A program made the position numbers and the translations under genes. The notes beneath the pieces are model-generated. The model saw nothing but the letters and a program-made list of their open reading frames with translations, searched no databases and was not told the DNA's origin. From Bernardetiaceae bacterium (lineage in GTDB: Bacteria > Bacteroidota > Bacteroidia > Cytophagales > Bernardetiaceae), in assembly GCA_020832465.1 (NCBI GenBank), contig JAFIER010000066.1, positions 1 to 64,000 on the forward strand: a stretch of 64,000 nucleotides of DNA. The letters are read 5' to 3'. Every line of letters starts with the position of its first letter. Position 1 is the stretch's first letter. Below are positions 33,541-41,024 of this stretch, in pieces.

Positions 33541-35049
33541 ATGATACACCTGAAGTGGCGGTTTGTTTTAATATATGCCATTTTGAGCTTTTTTCAAATA
33601 GAAGTTTCTGATATAGCAGCAAATAATTTGCGTTTGAGCGAAACCCAACTCATAGATGCACACACGCTGCGTCTGCGTGTGGCTTGGGATAATGCTTGGC
33701 ACAACAATGCTGAAAGTCGCGATGCTGTTTGGCTTTTTTTCAAATATCGACGTTTTGGTGGGGACTGGGAGCATGCCACACTTGCGCAAAGTGGGCACTC
33801 GAGCAGTGATGAGGTGCTACTCGAGGTGAGTAGCGATGCTAAGGGTATTTTCGTAATAACGCCCGTGGGACATACTGCTGTCGATACTTTTATTGATATA
33901 AAGCTTGCTTCTGCTCTTGTGGTTGGTGAGCATAGCCTCAAATCTTTGGGTATAGAAATGGTATGGATTCCTGAGGCTGCTTTTTTTATTGGAGATTCCG
34001 TAGCCTCTCAAAATGCTTTCCGTGAGGGGATTTTTGCTTTAGATTCCCAAGCCGTTTATCCTTACCCAATAAGGAGCGAAGCCGAGATAGAAGTGGGCAA
34101 AGAAGCGGGTTTACTCTATGGAAATGCCGATGATAGCCATTCGCCGAAAGGCAACATCACAGCAGCTTATCCTAAGGGTTTTCGTGGTTTTTATGCTATG
34201 AAATATGAAATTACACAAGGTCAGTATGTTGATTTTTTGAATATGCTTCCTTTTGGTGCACAAAAAATGCGCACTCAAGCACCACCTGATTCCCCTGCTG
34301 GTACTGCTGCCTTAGCACCAAGGGAGCGATTGCGCTTTCGCAATGAAATTCGCATCACACGAGCGGGCGGGGCATTTAGTCAAATGCCGGCTATTTATGA
34401 AGCTACTATCGCTTCCCATCGGGCTTGCAATTTTTTAAGCCCCGCTGATGTTTTAGCATACTTAGATTGGGCGGCATTGCGCCCTATGACAGAGTTTGAA
34501 TTTGAAAAAATTTGCCGAGGCACGGCATCACCTCAAAAAGGCGAGTTTGCGTGGGGTACGCCATTTATTATCGATGCCAATACACTTAGCCAAGATGCTA
34601 CACCGCAAGAAACAGTCATAGAAAAAGCTGATAGCATAAGTGGATTGGCCAGTTTCAATTCCGATTTGAATGCCCCTCAAATAGAAGGTCCTTTACGCAG
34701 CGGCTTTGGCGGGCGTGTAGATTCTGACCGCTTACAGTTGGGCGCGGGCTTTTATGGCAATGCCGAAATGAGCGGAAATCTATGGGAAATGTGCGTAACC
34801 GTAACTGCAGAAGCATTAAATTTTGTAGGTAACGCTGGCGATGGCAAGCTCGATGCCGATGGCCATGCTGATGCATGGGATTTTACTGCGCCAGAGCAAC
34901 TGCTGCGCCCTCGTGGGGGGGCATGGAATAGTTTTATTTTTGATGTAGAAGAGTTCAGAGATTTGGCAATATCAGCTCGTTTTTATGCTGATTTGATTTC
35001 TGCCGCAAGGCGCAATACAACAGGAGGACGTGGTGTGCGCTATCCATAA
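33541..35049 (+). CDS. Secreted SUMF1/formylglycine-generating-enzyme-like protein
   Basis: I chose ATG 33541 (MIHLKWRFVLIYAILSFFQI), which starts a signal peptide; the ATG at 33442 lies inside a repeat element. The 502-aa protein has a beta-rich N-terminal domain (about 35-155) and an FGE-sulfatase domain (about 165-500): MVWIPEAAFFIGD, GFYAMKYEITQGQYVDFLN, RPMTEFEFEKICRG, GNLWEMCVTV, RGGAWNS and the C-terminal GGRGVRYP. True formylglycine enzymes need a Cys pair near the C-terminus, which I do not see, so it is probably a structural or binding member like the GldK/GldJ relatives. It has no lipobox. Confidence 0.83.
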   Translation: MIHLKWRFVLIYAILSFFQIEVSDIAANNLRLSETQLIDAHTLRLRVAWDNAWHNNAESRDAVWLFFKYRRFGGDWEHATLAQSGHSSSDEVLLEVSSDAKGIFVITPVGHTAVDTFIDIKLASALVVGEHSLKSLGIEMVWIPEAAFFIGDSVASQNAFREGIFALDSQAVYPYPIRSEAEIEVGKEAGLLYGNADDSHSPKGNITAAYPKGFRGFYAMKYEITQGQYVDFLNMLPFGAQKMRTQAPPDSPAGTAALAPRERLRFRNEIRITRAGGAFSQMPAIYEATIASHRACNFLSPADVLAYLDWAALRPMTEFEFEKICRGTASPQKGEFAWGTPFIIDANTLSQDATPQETVIEKADSISGLASFNSDLNAPQIEGPLRSGFGGRVDSDRLQLGAGFYGNAEMSGNLWEMCVTVTAEALNFVGNAGDGKLDADGHADAWDFTAPEQLLRPRGGAWNSFIFDVEEFRDLAISARFYADLISAARRNTTGGRGVRYP

Positions 35050-35069
35050 GGTACAAAATCAAAACTAAG

Positions 35070-35227
35070 CATTCAATTTGAGCAAGATTCGTACTGGATT
35101 TTACGTTTAATTTTAGAAATAACATTTCTGCCAGAAATGTTATTTCTAAAATTCGGTGCTCAATATCTATTATGGCCGTGTTTGGGGTCCCCACCAAACA
35201 CAAACCGCATAGTTTTGCATTGCACCC
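35070..35227 (-). repeat. Family 3 element, copy B, with an inserted hairpin
   Basis: On the minus strand it begins GGGTGCAATGCAAAACTATG and carries GCGGTTTGTGTTTGGTGGGG with CCAAACACGG, closely matching 18599-18709. A perfect hairpin (ATTTTAGAAATAACATTTCT with its complement, about 35114-35154) follows, then a weak right arm AAATTGAATGC. Confidence 0.72.
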
Positions 35228-35282
35228 GTTCTAATCTAAAGCGAATAGCTAAGGGTGTGGTAAAACAACTAATTTCAAAAGA

Positions 35283-35738
35283 TTAAAAGCCTCTAAAAAG
35301 TCGTACGCTATCCCAAGGGATACGCGAGAGTACTAAAATAATGGCTACCAAAGAAAATATAAAAGAGTTTTTGTGTTTTGCCAAATCCGTAACTGACTTT
35401 TTGATTCGGATTCTACCTACTTGTGCAATGACAATTGCAATAATCATCGTTGTGATATGCTCTACAGCCCAATAGCGCACCGCACCATTTTTCATCACCG
35501 CTCCTACGCCTGCATCAAAAGCCTGAAGACCCAAGGGGCTAAATACAAAATACAACAACAAACCAAGCAAAAGCTGTAAGTGCATAAAACCTACAAAACT
35601 TGCACTTATTGCATTATCTGCTTTGACAAAAGCTTTCTGTTGCTGCCAGCCCATAAAGCCGCGCACAATAACCACTAAGGCTAAAATCAAAACAGCCCAG
35701 CGCAAGTAAGAGTGAATATAAAGGAAAAATTCGTACAT
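35283..35738 (-). CDS. Small four-helix membrane protein, cytochrome b-like
   Basis: The 151-aa protein has four hydrophobic helices (about 5-25, 45-68, 87-107 and 123-143). Conserved-looking His residues lie at HSYLRW (near 9), FMHLQ (near 52) and VEHITT (near 93), which could ligate haem, as in proteins often named cytochrome B in Bacteroidota. The haem role is inferred. It is 47 bp from the start side of gldG's stop on the same strand and may be its downstream partner's neighbour rather than its operon mate. Confidence 0.65.
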   Translation of the reverse strand: MYEFFLYIHSYLRWAVLILALVVIVRGFMGWQQQKAFVKADNAISASFVGFMHLQLLLGLLLYFVFSPLGLQAFDAGVGAVMKNGAVRYWAVEHITTMIIAIVIAQVGRIRIKKSVTDLAKHKNSFIFSLVAIILVLSRIPWDSVRLFRGF

Positions 35739-35784
35739 AATTATTAAAACAATTAAGCGTTGGTAATAGAAAATTAGAAAAAAA

Positions 35785-37467
35785 TTAGTCTTTACTTCGG
35801 TATTTTTTACGTCTCAAATAGTTCCAGCCTACGGCAAAAAGTAAAAGTAAGACTACAGGCATAGCAATATTAAACATCTGCCAATACGTGCGTTCTTTTT
35901 GCAATCTGAAGCTATCGAGCGGTCGCATTTTTATTTCTTTTCCCCGTGCGCTAATCACACCTTGCGCATCAATAAGATAAGCCAATGTATTCATAAAAAA
36001 ATCTTTATTGCTAAACTGCGCCTGCGTAATCGGGTCATAGCCCAAGGGGAGCATTTGCCCGTTGCGACGGTCTTTTTCGCTACGAATAATATCGCCATCG
36101 GCTATAACAATAACTTTTGTTTCCTTACTCTGTTCTTTAAAAAGTGTTTTATCTTCTCCCTCAGGCGGGAATCTACCCTTAAACCCTGATTGAAATACGC
36201 CTTCTAAGAGATATACCACAGGCAAATGTGGCGATGTATATTGCTCGGGTTCTAAATCTTTTTTAAGCTCTTCGAGGCTTATAAGCAATGGAACTTGCTT
36301 CTTACGTGAATAGTTAGAAGTAAAAACAAGAGGAATTTTTCTTACGCCCGTAGATTTAACCGTATCAATAGAGCTTATAAATTGGGTATAAATGGCGTCC
36401 ATATTTTTCGTAATGGGGTGCGTGCTAAAGGTGTTCAAAATCGGAAAATATGGAAAAGGCAATCGTTGCAAATTAGGACTTGAGCCAAACTGCCCCACAT
36501 TCAAAACAACCATACCCGCTTGCTGGTCTTGAATAAGGTCTTGATTGACACGTACACCATAGCGAAAAAGCAAGTCATTGATATTCAAATCATAAGCAAA
36601 GGCATAAGTACCCGTGCTTTGCGAAATGCTATCGAGATTCATCTGCACTTGGTCTAACAAGAAAATAGCCTTGCCACCGTTCATAATGTACTGATCTATA
36701 TAGTATTTGGCTTTATCCGTAAACCGGGCTTTCGGCTGTGCAATAATCAATATATCCAAATCGGAATCAAAGGGTTGCTCTGCCTTTTTTCGTTCGACGA
36801 TATAAAGGTCTGACATGGCTCGTGTAAGGTCGGCAGTAGCTTCATAGTTGAGTGTATTAAAACCCTCGAGGAAGGCTATACGGGGTTTTTCGCTAATGCT
36901 TACTTTCTGAATTGCCGAAATTAGATTATACTCGACATTTTCTATGGACTGATTGAGCTGCTCCTGTGGCGAAGCGGCTTTGTTGCCTCCCAAAAGCTGT
37001 ACGCTCTGTTCTTTATTTTTGTACGATATAATGGCACCAGGGAATATACGTTTTTGTATTTTTTTGCCTTTTACAGTTTCAAAGACATCTGTTGGCACTA
37101 CTCCTTTTCGCATAAGCTCTTGATAATAAAGAGATTGCTGCTCAGGGTTATCCGTAACAGTTTCTGGATTGATAAATTTGTATTGAATATTGGCACCTGC
37201 TTTAGCGCGAAACTCATCGAGTGTTTCTTGTATAGATTTTTGTAACCTTTTAAAGGAAGCATTGAGTTCGCCCTCTAAATATACTTCTATATAAACAGGC
37301 TCTTCAAGGTTTTTTAACACTTTTTGAGAGGCTTCAGAAAGGGTATAGCGTTTGTCCTCGGTGAGGTCTATCCGTACGAAATAACGCTCTGCTAAAAGAT
37401 TCAACAAGATAATTGCCAATACAATTACAAGCAACTCGGCTATATCTTCCCATTTTCTTTTTCGCAT
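35785..37467 (-). CDS. gldG: Gliding motility ABC transporter auxiliary protein GldG
   Basis: The 560-aa protein has one N-terminal membrane helix (about 10-27) and one near the C-terminus (about 533-552), with a large extracytoplasmic part between. RIDLTEDKRYTLSEASQKVL, FKRLQKSIQETLDEFRAKAG, the IAFLEGFNTLNYEATADLTR region and PLGYDPITQAQFSNKDFFMN are typical of GldG. It works with GldF and GldA in an ABC system linked to gliding in Flavobacterium. gldF is normally directly upstream; here that position holds only repeats. Confidence 0.92.
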   Translation of the reverse strand: MRKRKWEDIAELLVIVLAIILLNLLAERYFVRIDLTEDKRYTLSEASQKVLKNLEEPVYIEVYLEGELNASFKRLQKSIQETLDEFRAKAGANIQYKFINPETVTDNPEQQSLYYQELMRKGVVPTDVFETVKGKKIQKRIFPGAIISYKNKEQSVQLLGGNKAASPQEQLNQSIENVEYNLISAIQKVSISEKPRIAFLEGFNTLNYEATADLTRAMSDLYIVERKKAEQPFDSDLDILIIAQPKARFTDKAKYYIDQYIMNGGKAIFLLDQVQMNLDSISQSTGTYAFAYDLNINDLLFRYGVRVNQDLIQDQQAGMVVLNVGQFGSSPNLQRLPFPYFPILNTFSTHPITKNMDAIYTQFISSIDTVKSTGVRKIPLVFTSNYSRKKQVPLLISLEELKKDLEPEQYTSPHLPVVYLLEGVFQSGFKGRFPPEGEDKTLFKEQSKETKVIVIADGDIIRSEKDRRNGQMLPLGYDPITQAQFSNKDFFMNTLAYLIDAQGVISARGKEIKMRPLDSFRLQKERTYWQMFNIAMPVVLLLLFAVGWNYLRRKKYRSKD

Positions 37468-37548
37468 AAGTGCTTTTGTGATTTATTTTAATTCGTTAAG
37501 TTTATTAGGCTATCCCAAATGCAAAATGGGGTATATTGCAAAATGGGT

Positions 37549-37667
37549 CATACTACTATCGCTAGCCAGAAATAACATGTCTCAAAGAAATGTTATTTCT
37601 AAGCCCATTTTTCCATAGCGTGGGGTTTGCAAACCCCACGCTATGGAAAAATGCATATAGTGGTACG
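37549..37667 (+). repeat. Family 1 inverted-repeat element, best full copy
   Basis: In order: CATACTACTAT, linker CGCTAGCCAG, hairpin AAATAACATGTCT...AGAAATGTTATTT, linker CTAAGCCCATTTTT, perfect palindrome CCATAGCGTGGGGTTT...AAACCCCACGCTATGG, and the inverted end ATATAGTGGTACG. It is 119 bp with no coding capacity and serves as the reference copy for the family. Confidence 0.85.
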
Positions 37668-37688
37668 AAAAATAGATAAAAAATCATA

Positions 37689-37752
37689 GTGTGCATTTCA
37701 AAACTACTTAGTTGGTGTTTGGTGCGGACACCAAACACAGCGAATGCTACTA
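37689..37752 (+). repeat. Family 3 element, copy C
   Basis: GTGCATTTCAAAACTACTTAG, then GTGTTTGGTGCGGACACCAAACAC type stem and AGCGAATGCTACTAT. The right arm is weak. Confidence 0.65.
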
Positions 37753-37869
37753 TCAAAATGTAAGTACAATATTAGTAAAAAACTTGGTGTTTTGTACTAC
37801 AAAAGCCTTGCTTTTTTTTCGGAAACCCTTGAATGACTAAAAAGTACTATTCTCAAGCGCATTCGTGCC

Positions 37870-37900
37870 TTGTAATATACTGCTATTGCCCTTACCTTTG
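37870..37900 (+). promoter_or_regulatory. Consensus Bacteroidota promoter for a candidate RNA gene
   Basis: TTG at 37870-37872, 20 bases, TACCTTTG at 37893-37900. This is one of the best promoter matches in the window, with no protein gene on the plus strand for more than 1 kb downstream. Confidence 0.7.
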
Positions 37901-37905
37901 TAACA

Positions 37906-38082
37906 TAGATAGATTTTTTTCGCAAAACAGAAAACCTTACAACTGCACAATTTTTTATTGATGTAGTTTGTGATACTTGGGTATAGTAATAAAATATCTA
38001 TGCTCATAAAAACAGACGGATAACTTATAGCGAAGTCATCCGCATTTAGACTGCTTAACTGATTTTTGGTTAAGCAGTTTTT
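37906..38082 (+). ncRNA. Candidate structured RNA, about 175 nt, with terminator
   Basis: The 5' end (CATAGATA...TTTT, 37904-37917) pairs with AAAATATCTATG (37992-38003), enclosing a hairpin ACAACTGCA...TGTAGTTTGT. A second hairpin CGGATAACTT-ATAGCG-AAGTCATCCG lies at 38017-38042 with one mismatch. The terminator ACTGCTTAAC...GTTAAGCAGT plus T-run is at 38050-38082. Length, promoter and terminator fit a stable small RNA, perhaps a 6S-type RNA. I do not recognise the family from primary sequence. Confidence 0.6.
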
Positions 38083-38107
38083 CTTGCTAAAGGGCAGTCT
38101 AAGCAAG
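38083..38107 (+). promoter_or_regulatory. Second hairpin that competes with the terminator
   Basis: CTTGCT and AGCAAG can pair (38083-38107). GCAGTCTAA at 38094-38102 is also a 9-base complement of TTAGACTGC at 38046-38054, which overlaps the terminator's left arm. The two pairings exclude each other. Confidence 0.45.
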
Positions 38108-38140
38108 TAGGTGTTATTTGCTTTGGCGGTAGGCCGTTTT

Positions 38141-38195
38141 TAAACACCAGTGCTTTTTTATTATTTCAGCAGGTGTCTGTCTGTTTATGGGCTTA
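38141..38195 (-). repeat. Dispersed repeat, copy C
   Basis: On the minus strand it opens TAAGCCCATAAACAGACAGA and closes AAAAAAGCACTGGTGTTTA. Matches 17130-17183 and 3373-3425. Confidence 0.75.
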
Positions 38196-38196
38196 G

Positions 38197-38228
38197 GAAT
38201 AACATTTCTTTGAGAAATGTTATTTCTA
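38197..38228. terminator. Hairpin downstream of the STAS-like gene
   Basis: GGAATAACATTTCT-TTG-AGAAATGTTATTTCT, 8 bp past the stop of the minus-strand gene. It is the common hairpin module and may act as its terminator. Confidence 0.5.
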
Positions 38229-38235
38229 TATGGGA

Positions 38236-38667
38236 TTACCTATTTTTTATAATCCAAGCTACGGCATCTTCATAAGAATCAAATTTTTGAATATCGATAT
38301 TCAAAATTTTTTTAGCGGCTTGTGCTAAATATTTGAAAGACACACGCTTTCCCATGTGTTTGCTTTCTATCAGCACGACAGCAAGGCTACCTGTTAGACT
38401 TTTACGCACATTAGGCATATATTGCATAGCTAACCACGCCCTAAGCGAAATACGAATATGACCTATATGACGTTGATCCACAAGCACAGTTTGTGCTTTG
38501 CGCTTCAAAAACTCATCTTGTATGAGCAACCAAAGATTTTTATAATCACTTTCAGAAATGTACTCTTTCGCAGGCGATTCGTCTGCTTTCCAAACTAAGG
38601 CTAAGTAGTTAGCCTCCCTTACATAGGATAGTTTTGCATAGGGTTTATCTAATATTATTTCTGGCAT
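38236..38667 (-). CDS. Small STAS/SpoIIAA-like protein
   Basis: The 143-aa soluble protein has an alternating strand-helix pattern: AKLSYVREANYLALVWKADE, SDYKNLWLLIQDEFLKRKAQ, TVLVDQRHIGHIR, SLAVVLIESKHMG and YEDAVAWIIKNR. This resembles the STAS/SEC14-like proteins common in Bacteroidota, with VLVDQRH in the place of the family's D-R strand. Function unknown. It is a single gene. Confidence 0.6.
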   Translation of the reverse strand: MPEIILDKPYAKLSYVREANYLALVWKADESPAKEYISESDYKNLWLLIQDEFLKRKAQTVLVDQRHIGHIRISLRAWLAMQYMPNVRKSLTGSLAVVLIESKHMGKRVSFKYLAQAAKKILNIDIQKFDSYEDAVAWIIKNR

Positions 38668-39107
38668 AGCATCGTTATTTAGGTATTGTATTGTATTTTA
38701 GCAAATGTTTTTCACTGTATTTATGATTTGTCTTTGAACATAAATCTAAGATAATACAATCTTTTGTAAAAGCCAAAATTTGCGCCGCTTTGTATAAAAA
38801 CAAAAAAGCAAGACAAGAAAAAAAATGTGCAGGCGGTAATCTTCTTATTTTTCAGGGCACAAGTCATAGAAATAATATTTCTGAGATAATTTAGCAAAAT
38901 TGTCGTACACCCGCTGACTTCACTACAAACCCTACGCTATGGAAAAATGTATAGTGGTATGATTTTTTATGAACCTGCCCTGCTTTAATCATATAACTTT
39001 CTCTTATTTAAGGTTTGTTAAAAGTAAAAACTTTGTAGTTTGTGTGAATAGCTATTATATTTGTAGAAAATATGAGCAAACAATTTTATACACACACAAA
39101 AGCAATT
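38668..39107. other. Divergent region before icd
   Basis: It holds the right half of a family 1 element (ACGCTATGGAAAAATG to ATAGTGGTATG, ending 38961), fused to a family 2 end (AATTTAGCAAAATTGTCG at about 38888-38905, then TACACCC), and the icd promoter. No gene is seen. Confidence 0.6.
39032..39063 (+). promoter_or_regulatory. Promoter of icd
   Basis: TTTG at 39032-39035, 20 bases, TATATTTG at 39056-39063. Transcription should begin near 39070. The in-frame ATG at 39072 would then be almost leaderless, so the ATG at 39108 is favoured. Confidence 0.75.
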
Positions 39108-40562
39108 ATGAGCAAAAAAACACCCATCACAGTAGCTTATGGAGATGGTATCGGTCCTGAGATTATGAAGGCTACGCTTCAAATTTTGGAGGCTGCTGGT
39201 GCCGAGTTAGATATTGACGAGATTGAAATTGGAGAGAAGGTATATTTAAAAGGGAATACGGCAGGGATAGAACCAAGCTCTTGGGACTCGCTACGCCGCA
39301 ATCGCATTTTTTTAAAAGCACCTATTACTACTCCACAGGGCGGGGGGTTTAAAAGCCTGAATGTTACGATTCGGAAAACATTAGGACTTTATGCCAACGT
39401 GCGCCCCTGCATTTCATATAGTCCTTATATCACGACAAAGCACCCCAAAATGGACTTGGTCATTATTCGTGAAAATGAAGAAGACCTTTATGCAGGCATT
39501 GAGCACCAACAAACAGACGAAGTTACGCAGTGCTTAAAACTAATTTCACGCCCTGGTTGTGAAAAAATCGTACGTTATGCTTTTGAGTATGCACGTGCTT
39601 ATGGGCGCAAAAAAGTAACTTGTCTTGTCAAAGACAATATTATGAAGCTCACTGACGGGCTTTTTCATCAAGTATTTAACGAAATTGCAGCTGAGTATCC
39701 AGATATTGAGCACGACCATTGGATTGTGGACATCGGCGCAGCACGTGTAGCTGATACACCCGAAATTTTTGATGTTATTGTTACGCTAAACCTTTACGGT
39801 GATATTATTTCAGATATCGCAGCGCAGATTACAGGCTCCGTAGGTTTGGCTGGCTCGGCAAATATTGGTGATGGTATTGCCATGTTTGAAGCCATACATG
39901 GTTCTGCACCTCCTATTGCGGGGCAGAATGTAGCAAATCCCTCTGGTCTTTTGCTTGGAGCAATCCAAATGCTCGTATATATAGGGCAGAGCAAAGTAGC
40001 TGAAAAAGTACACAACGCATGGCTACGCACGATAGAAGACGGCGTACATACAGCTGATATTTATTGCGAAGCAACAAGCACGCAACAAGTAACAACAAGT
40101 GAGTTTGCAGAAGCGGTTATTAAGCGTATAGGGCAAGCACCAGAAAAGTTTAAAGTGGTAAGCTATGATAGTGATAATGCGATTAAACTACAAGAAGTAA
40201 AGACCCGAAAAATGAAAAAAGAAATCGTAGGCGTCGATATCTTCTTGCAATGGTCTGAAAAAAGCGGTGAAAAACGCCCAGCTATACTCGGCGATGCGCT
40301 CGCAAAGTGTGAAGCAGAAGGCTTAAAACTTAAAATGATTACTAATCGCGGGCTTAAAGTATATCCCGACGGATTCCCCGAGACTTTTTGTACTGACCAC
40401 TGGCGTTGTCGTTTCCAAAAAATTGATGAAACCCCCGTAAGCAACGCAGATATTATTCAACTTATGCAAGTCGTTGATAAAGCTGGTTTTGATATTATCA
40501 AAACTGAAAACCTTTGCACCTTTGATGGAAAAATTTCTTATTCATTAGGACAAGGACAGTAA
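39108..40562 (+). CDS. icd: NADP-dependent isocitrate dehydrogenase (Thermus-type)
   Basis: The 484 aa from ATG 39108 (MSKKTPITVAYGDGIGPEIM) fit the long isocitrate/isopropylmalate dehydrogenase branch. Visible are the N-terminal GDGIGPE, TTPQGGGFKSLNVTIRKTLG with the isocitrate-binding Ser and Asn, NVRPC, IRENEEDLYAGIEH, the metal-site DIISDIAAQI, and the cofactor loop HGSAPPIAGQNVANPSGLLL. About 130 C-terminal residues after GQAPEKFK are an extension known in this branch. It makes 2-oxoglutarate and NADPH in the TCA cycle. A strong terminator follows. Confidence 0.93.
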   Translation: MSKKTPITVAYGDGIGPEIMKATLQILEAAGAELDIDEIEIGEKVYLKGNTAGIEPSSWDSLRRNRIFLKAPITTPQGGGFKSLNVTIRKTLGLYANVRPCISYSPYITTKHPKMDLVIIRENEEDLYAGIEHQQTDEVTQCLKLISRPGCEKIVRYAFEYARAYGRKKVTCLVKDNIMKLTDGLFHQVFNEIAAEYPDIEHDHWIVDIGAARVADTPEIFDVIVTLNLYGDIISDIAAQITGSVGLAGSANIGDGIAMFEAIHGSAPPIAGQNVANPSGLLLGAIQMLVYIGQSKVAEKVHNAWLRTIEDGVHTADIYCEATSTQQVTTSEFAEAVIKRIGQAPEKFKVVSYDSDNAIKLQEVKTRKMKKEIVGVDIFLQWSEKSGEKRPAILGDALAKCEAEGLKLKMITNRGLKVYPDGFPETFCTDHWRCRFQKIDETPVSNADIIQLMQVVDKAGFDIIKTENLCTFDGKISYSLGQGQ

Positions 40563-40610
40563 AGGCTGCAAAAAAAGAAGAATTAGCACTGCAAAGCTCA
40601 ACGAAGATAA

Positions 40611-40644
40611 AAAAGCCCCAGTAAAAAAACTGGGGCTTTTTTTT
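40611..40644 (+). terminator. Strong Rho-independent terminator of icd
   Basis: AAAAGCCCCAGT pairs perfectly with ACTGGGGCTTTT over a six-A loop, followed by a T-run to 40644. Confidence 0.92.
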
Positions 40645-40749
40645 GTCTGACTTCAAAATCAAATATGCGCTGTTAAATAGAAGACAAATAAGCAAAAAGA
40701 ATAACAAAACTACTGTTTACAAGTTTTTTGCAAGTTTTTTTGCCTAAAA

Positions 40750-40781
40750 TTTGTATATATGTAAAATTATAAATATATTTG
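40750..40781 (+). promoter_or_regulatory. Promoter upstream of the flavoprotein gene
   Basis: TTTG at 40750-40753, 20 bases, TATATTTG at 40774-40781. The transcript would carry a leader of about 240 nt that includes the hairpin element at 40830-40931. Confidence 0.65.
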
Positions 40782-40829
40782 ATTGTAGTTCAAAATTAGT
40801 AGCGAAAAGTAATATTTCATGGCAATTCG

Positions 40830-40931
40830 GGTAGTGTATAACAAGTAATGCTTAGAACTAACAGTTCTTTGAGAACTGTTAGTTTTGAAAGACTTTGAGC
40901 ATTACATCTTTAAGACTACCGCAATTCGTAT
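40830..40931. repeat. Nested hairpin element in a gene leader
   Basis: The outer arms are GCAATTCGGGTAGT and ACTACCGCAATTCG (imperfect). The middle arms are GTAATGCT and AGCATTAC (perfect). The inner hairpin is AACTAACAGTTCT-TTG-AGAACTGTTAGTT. Its inner module matches the other families; the outer ends are unique here. Confidence 0.65.
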
Positions 40932-41024
40932 CTATCTATCTAAGGTAGAAAGCACTCCGGAATTTCAATCGCAACTAAATACTATTCAAAAAAAATCTGT
41001 TATACTAAATACATATCAATACTG

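Noticed and set aside
37837-38106. An 89-codon minus-strand reading frame
   Set aside because: It is antisense to the candidate structured RNA and shows no domain; the stems and promoter explain the region better.
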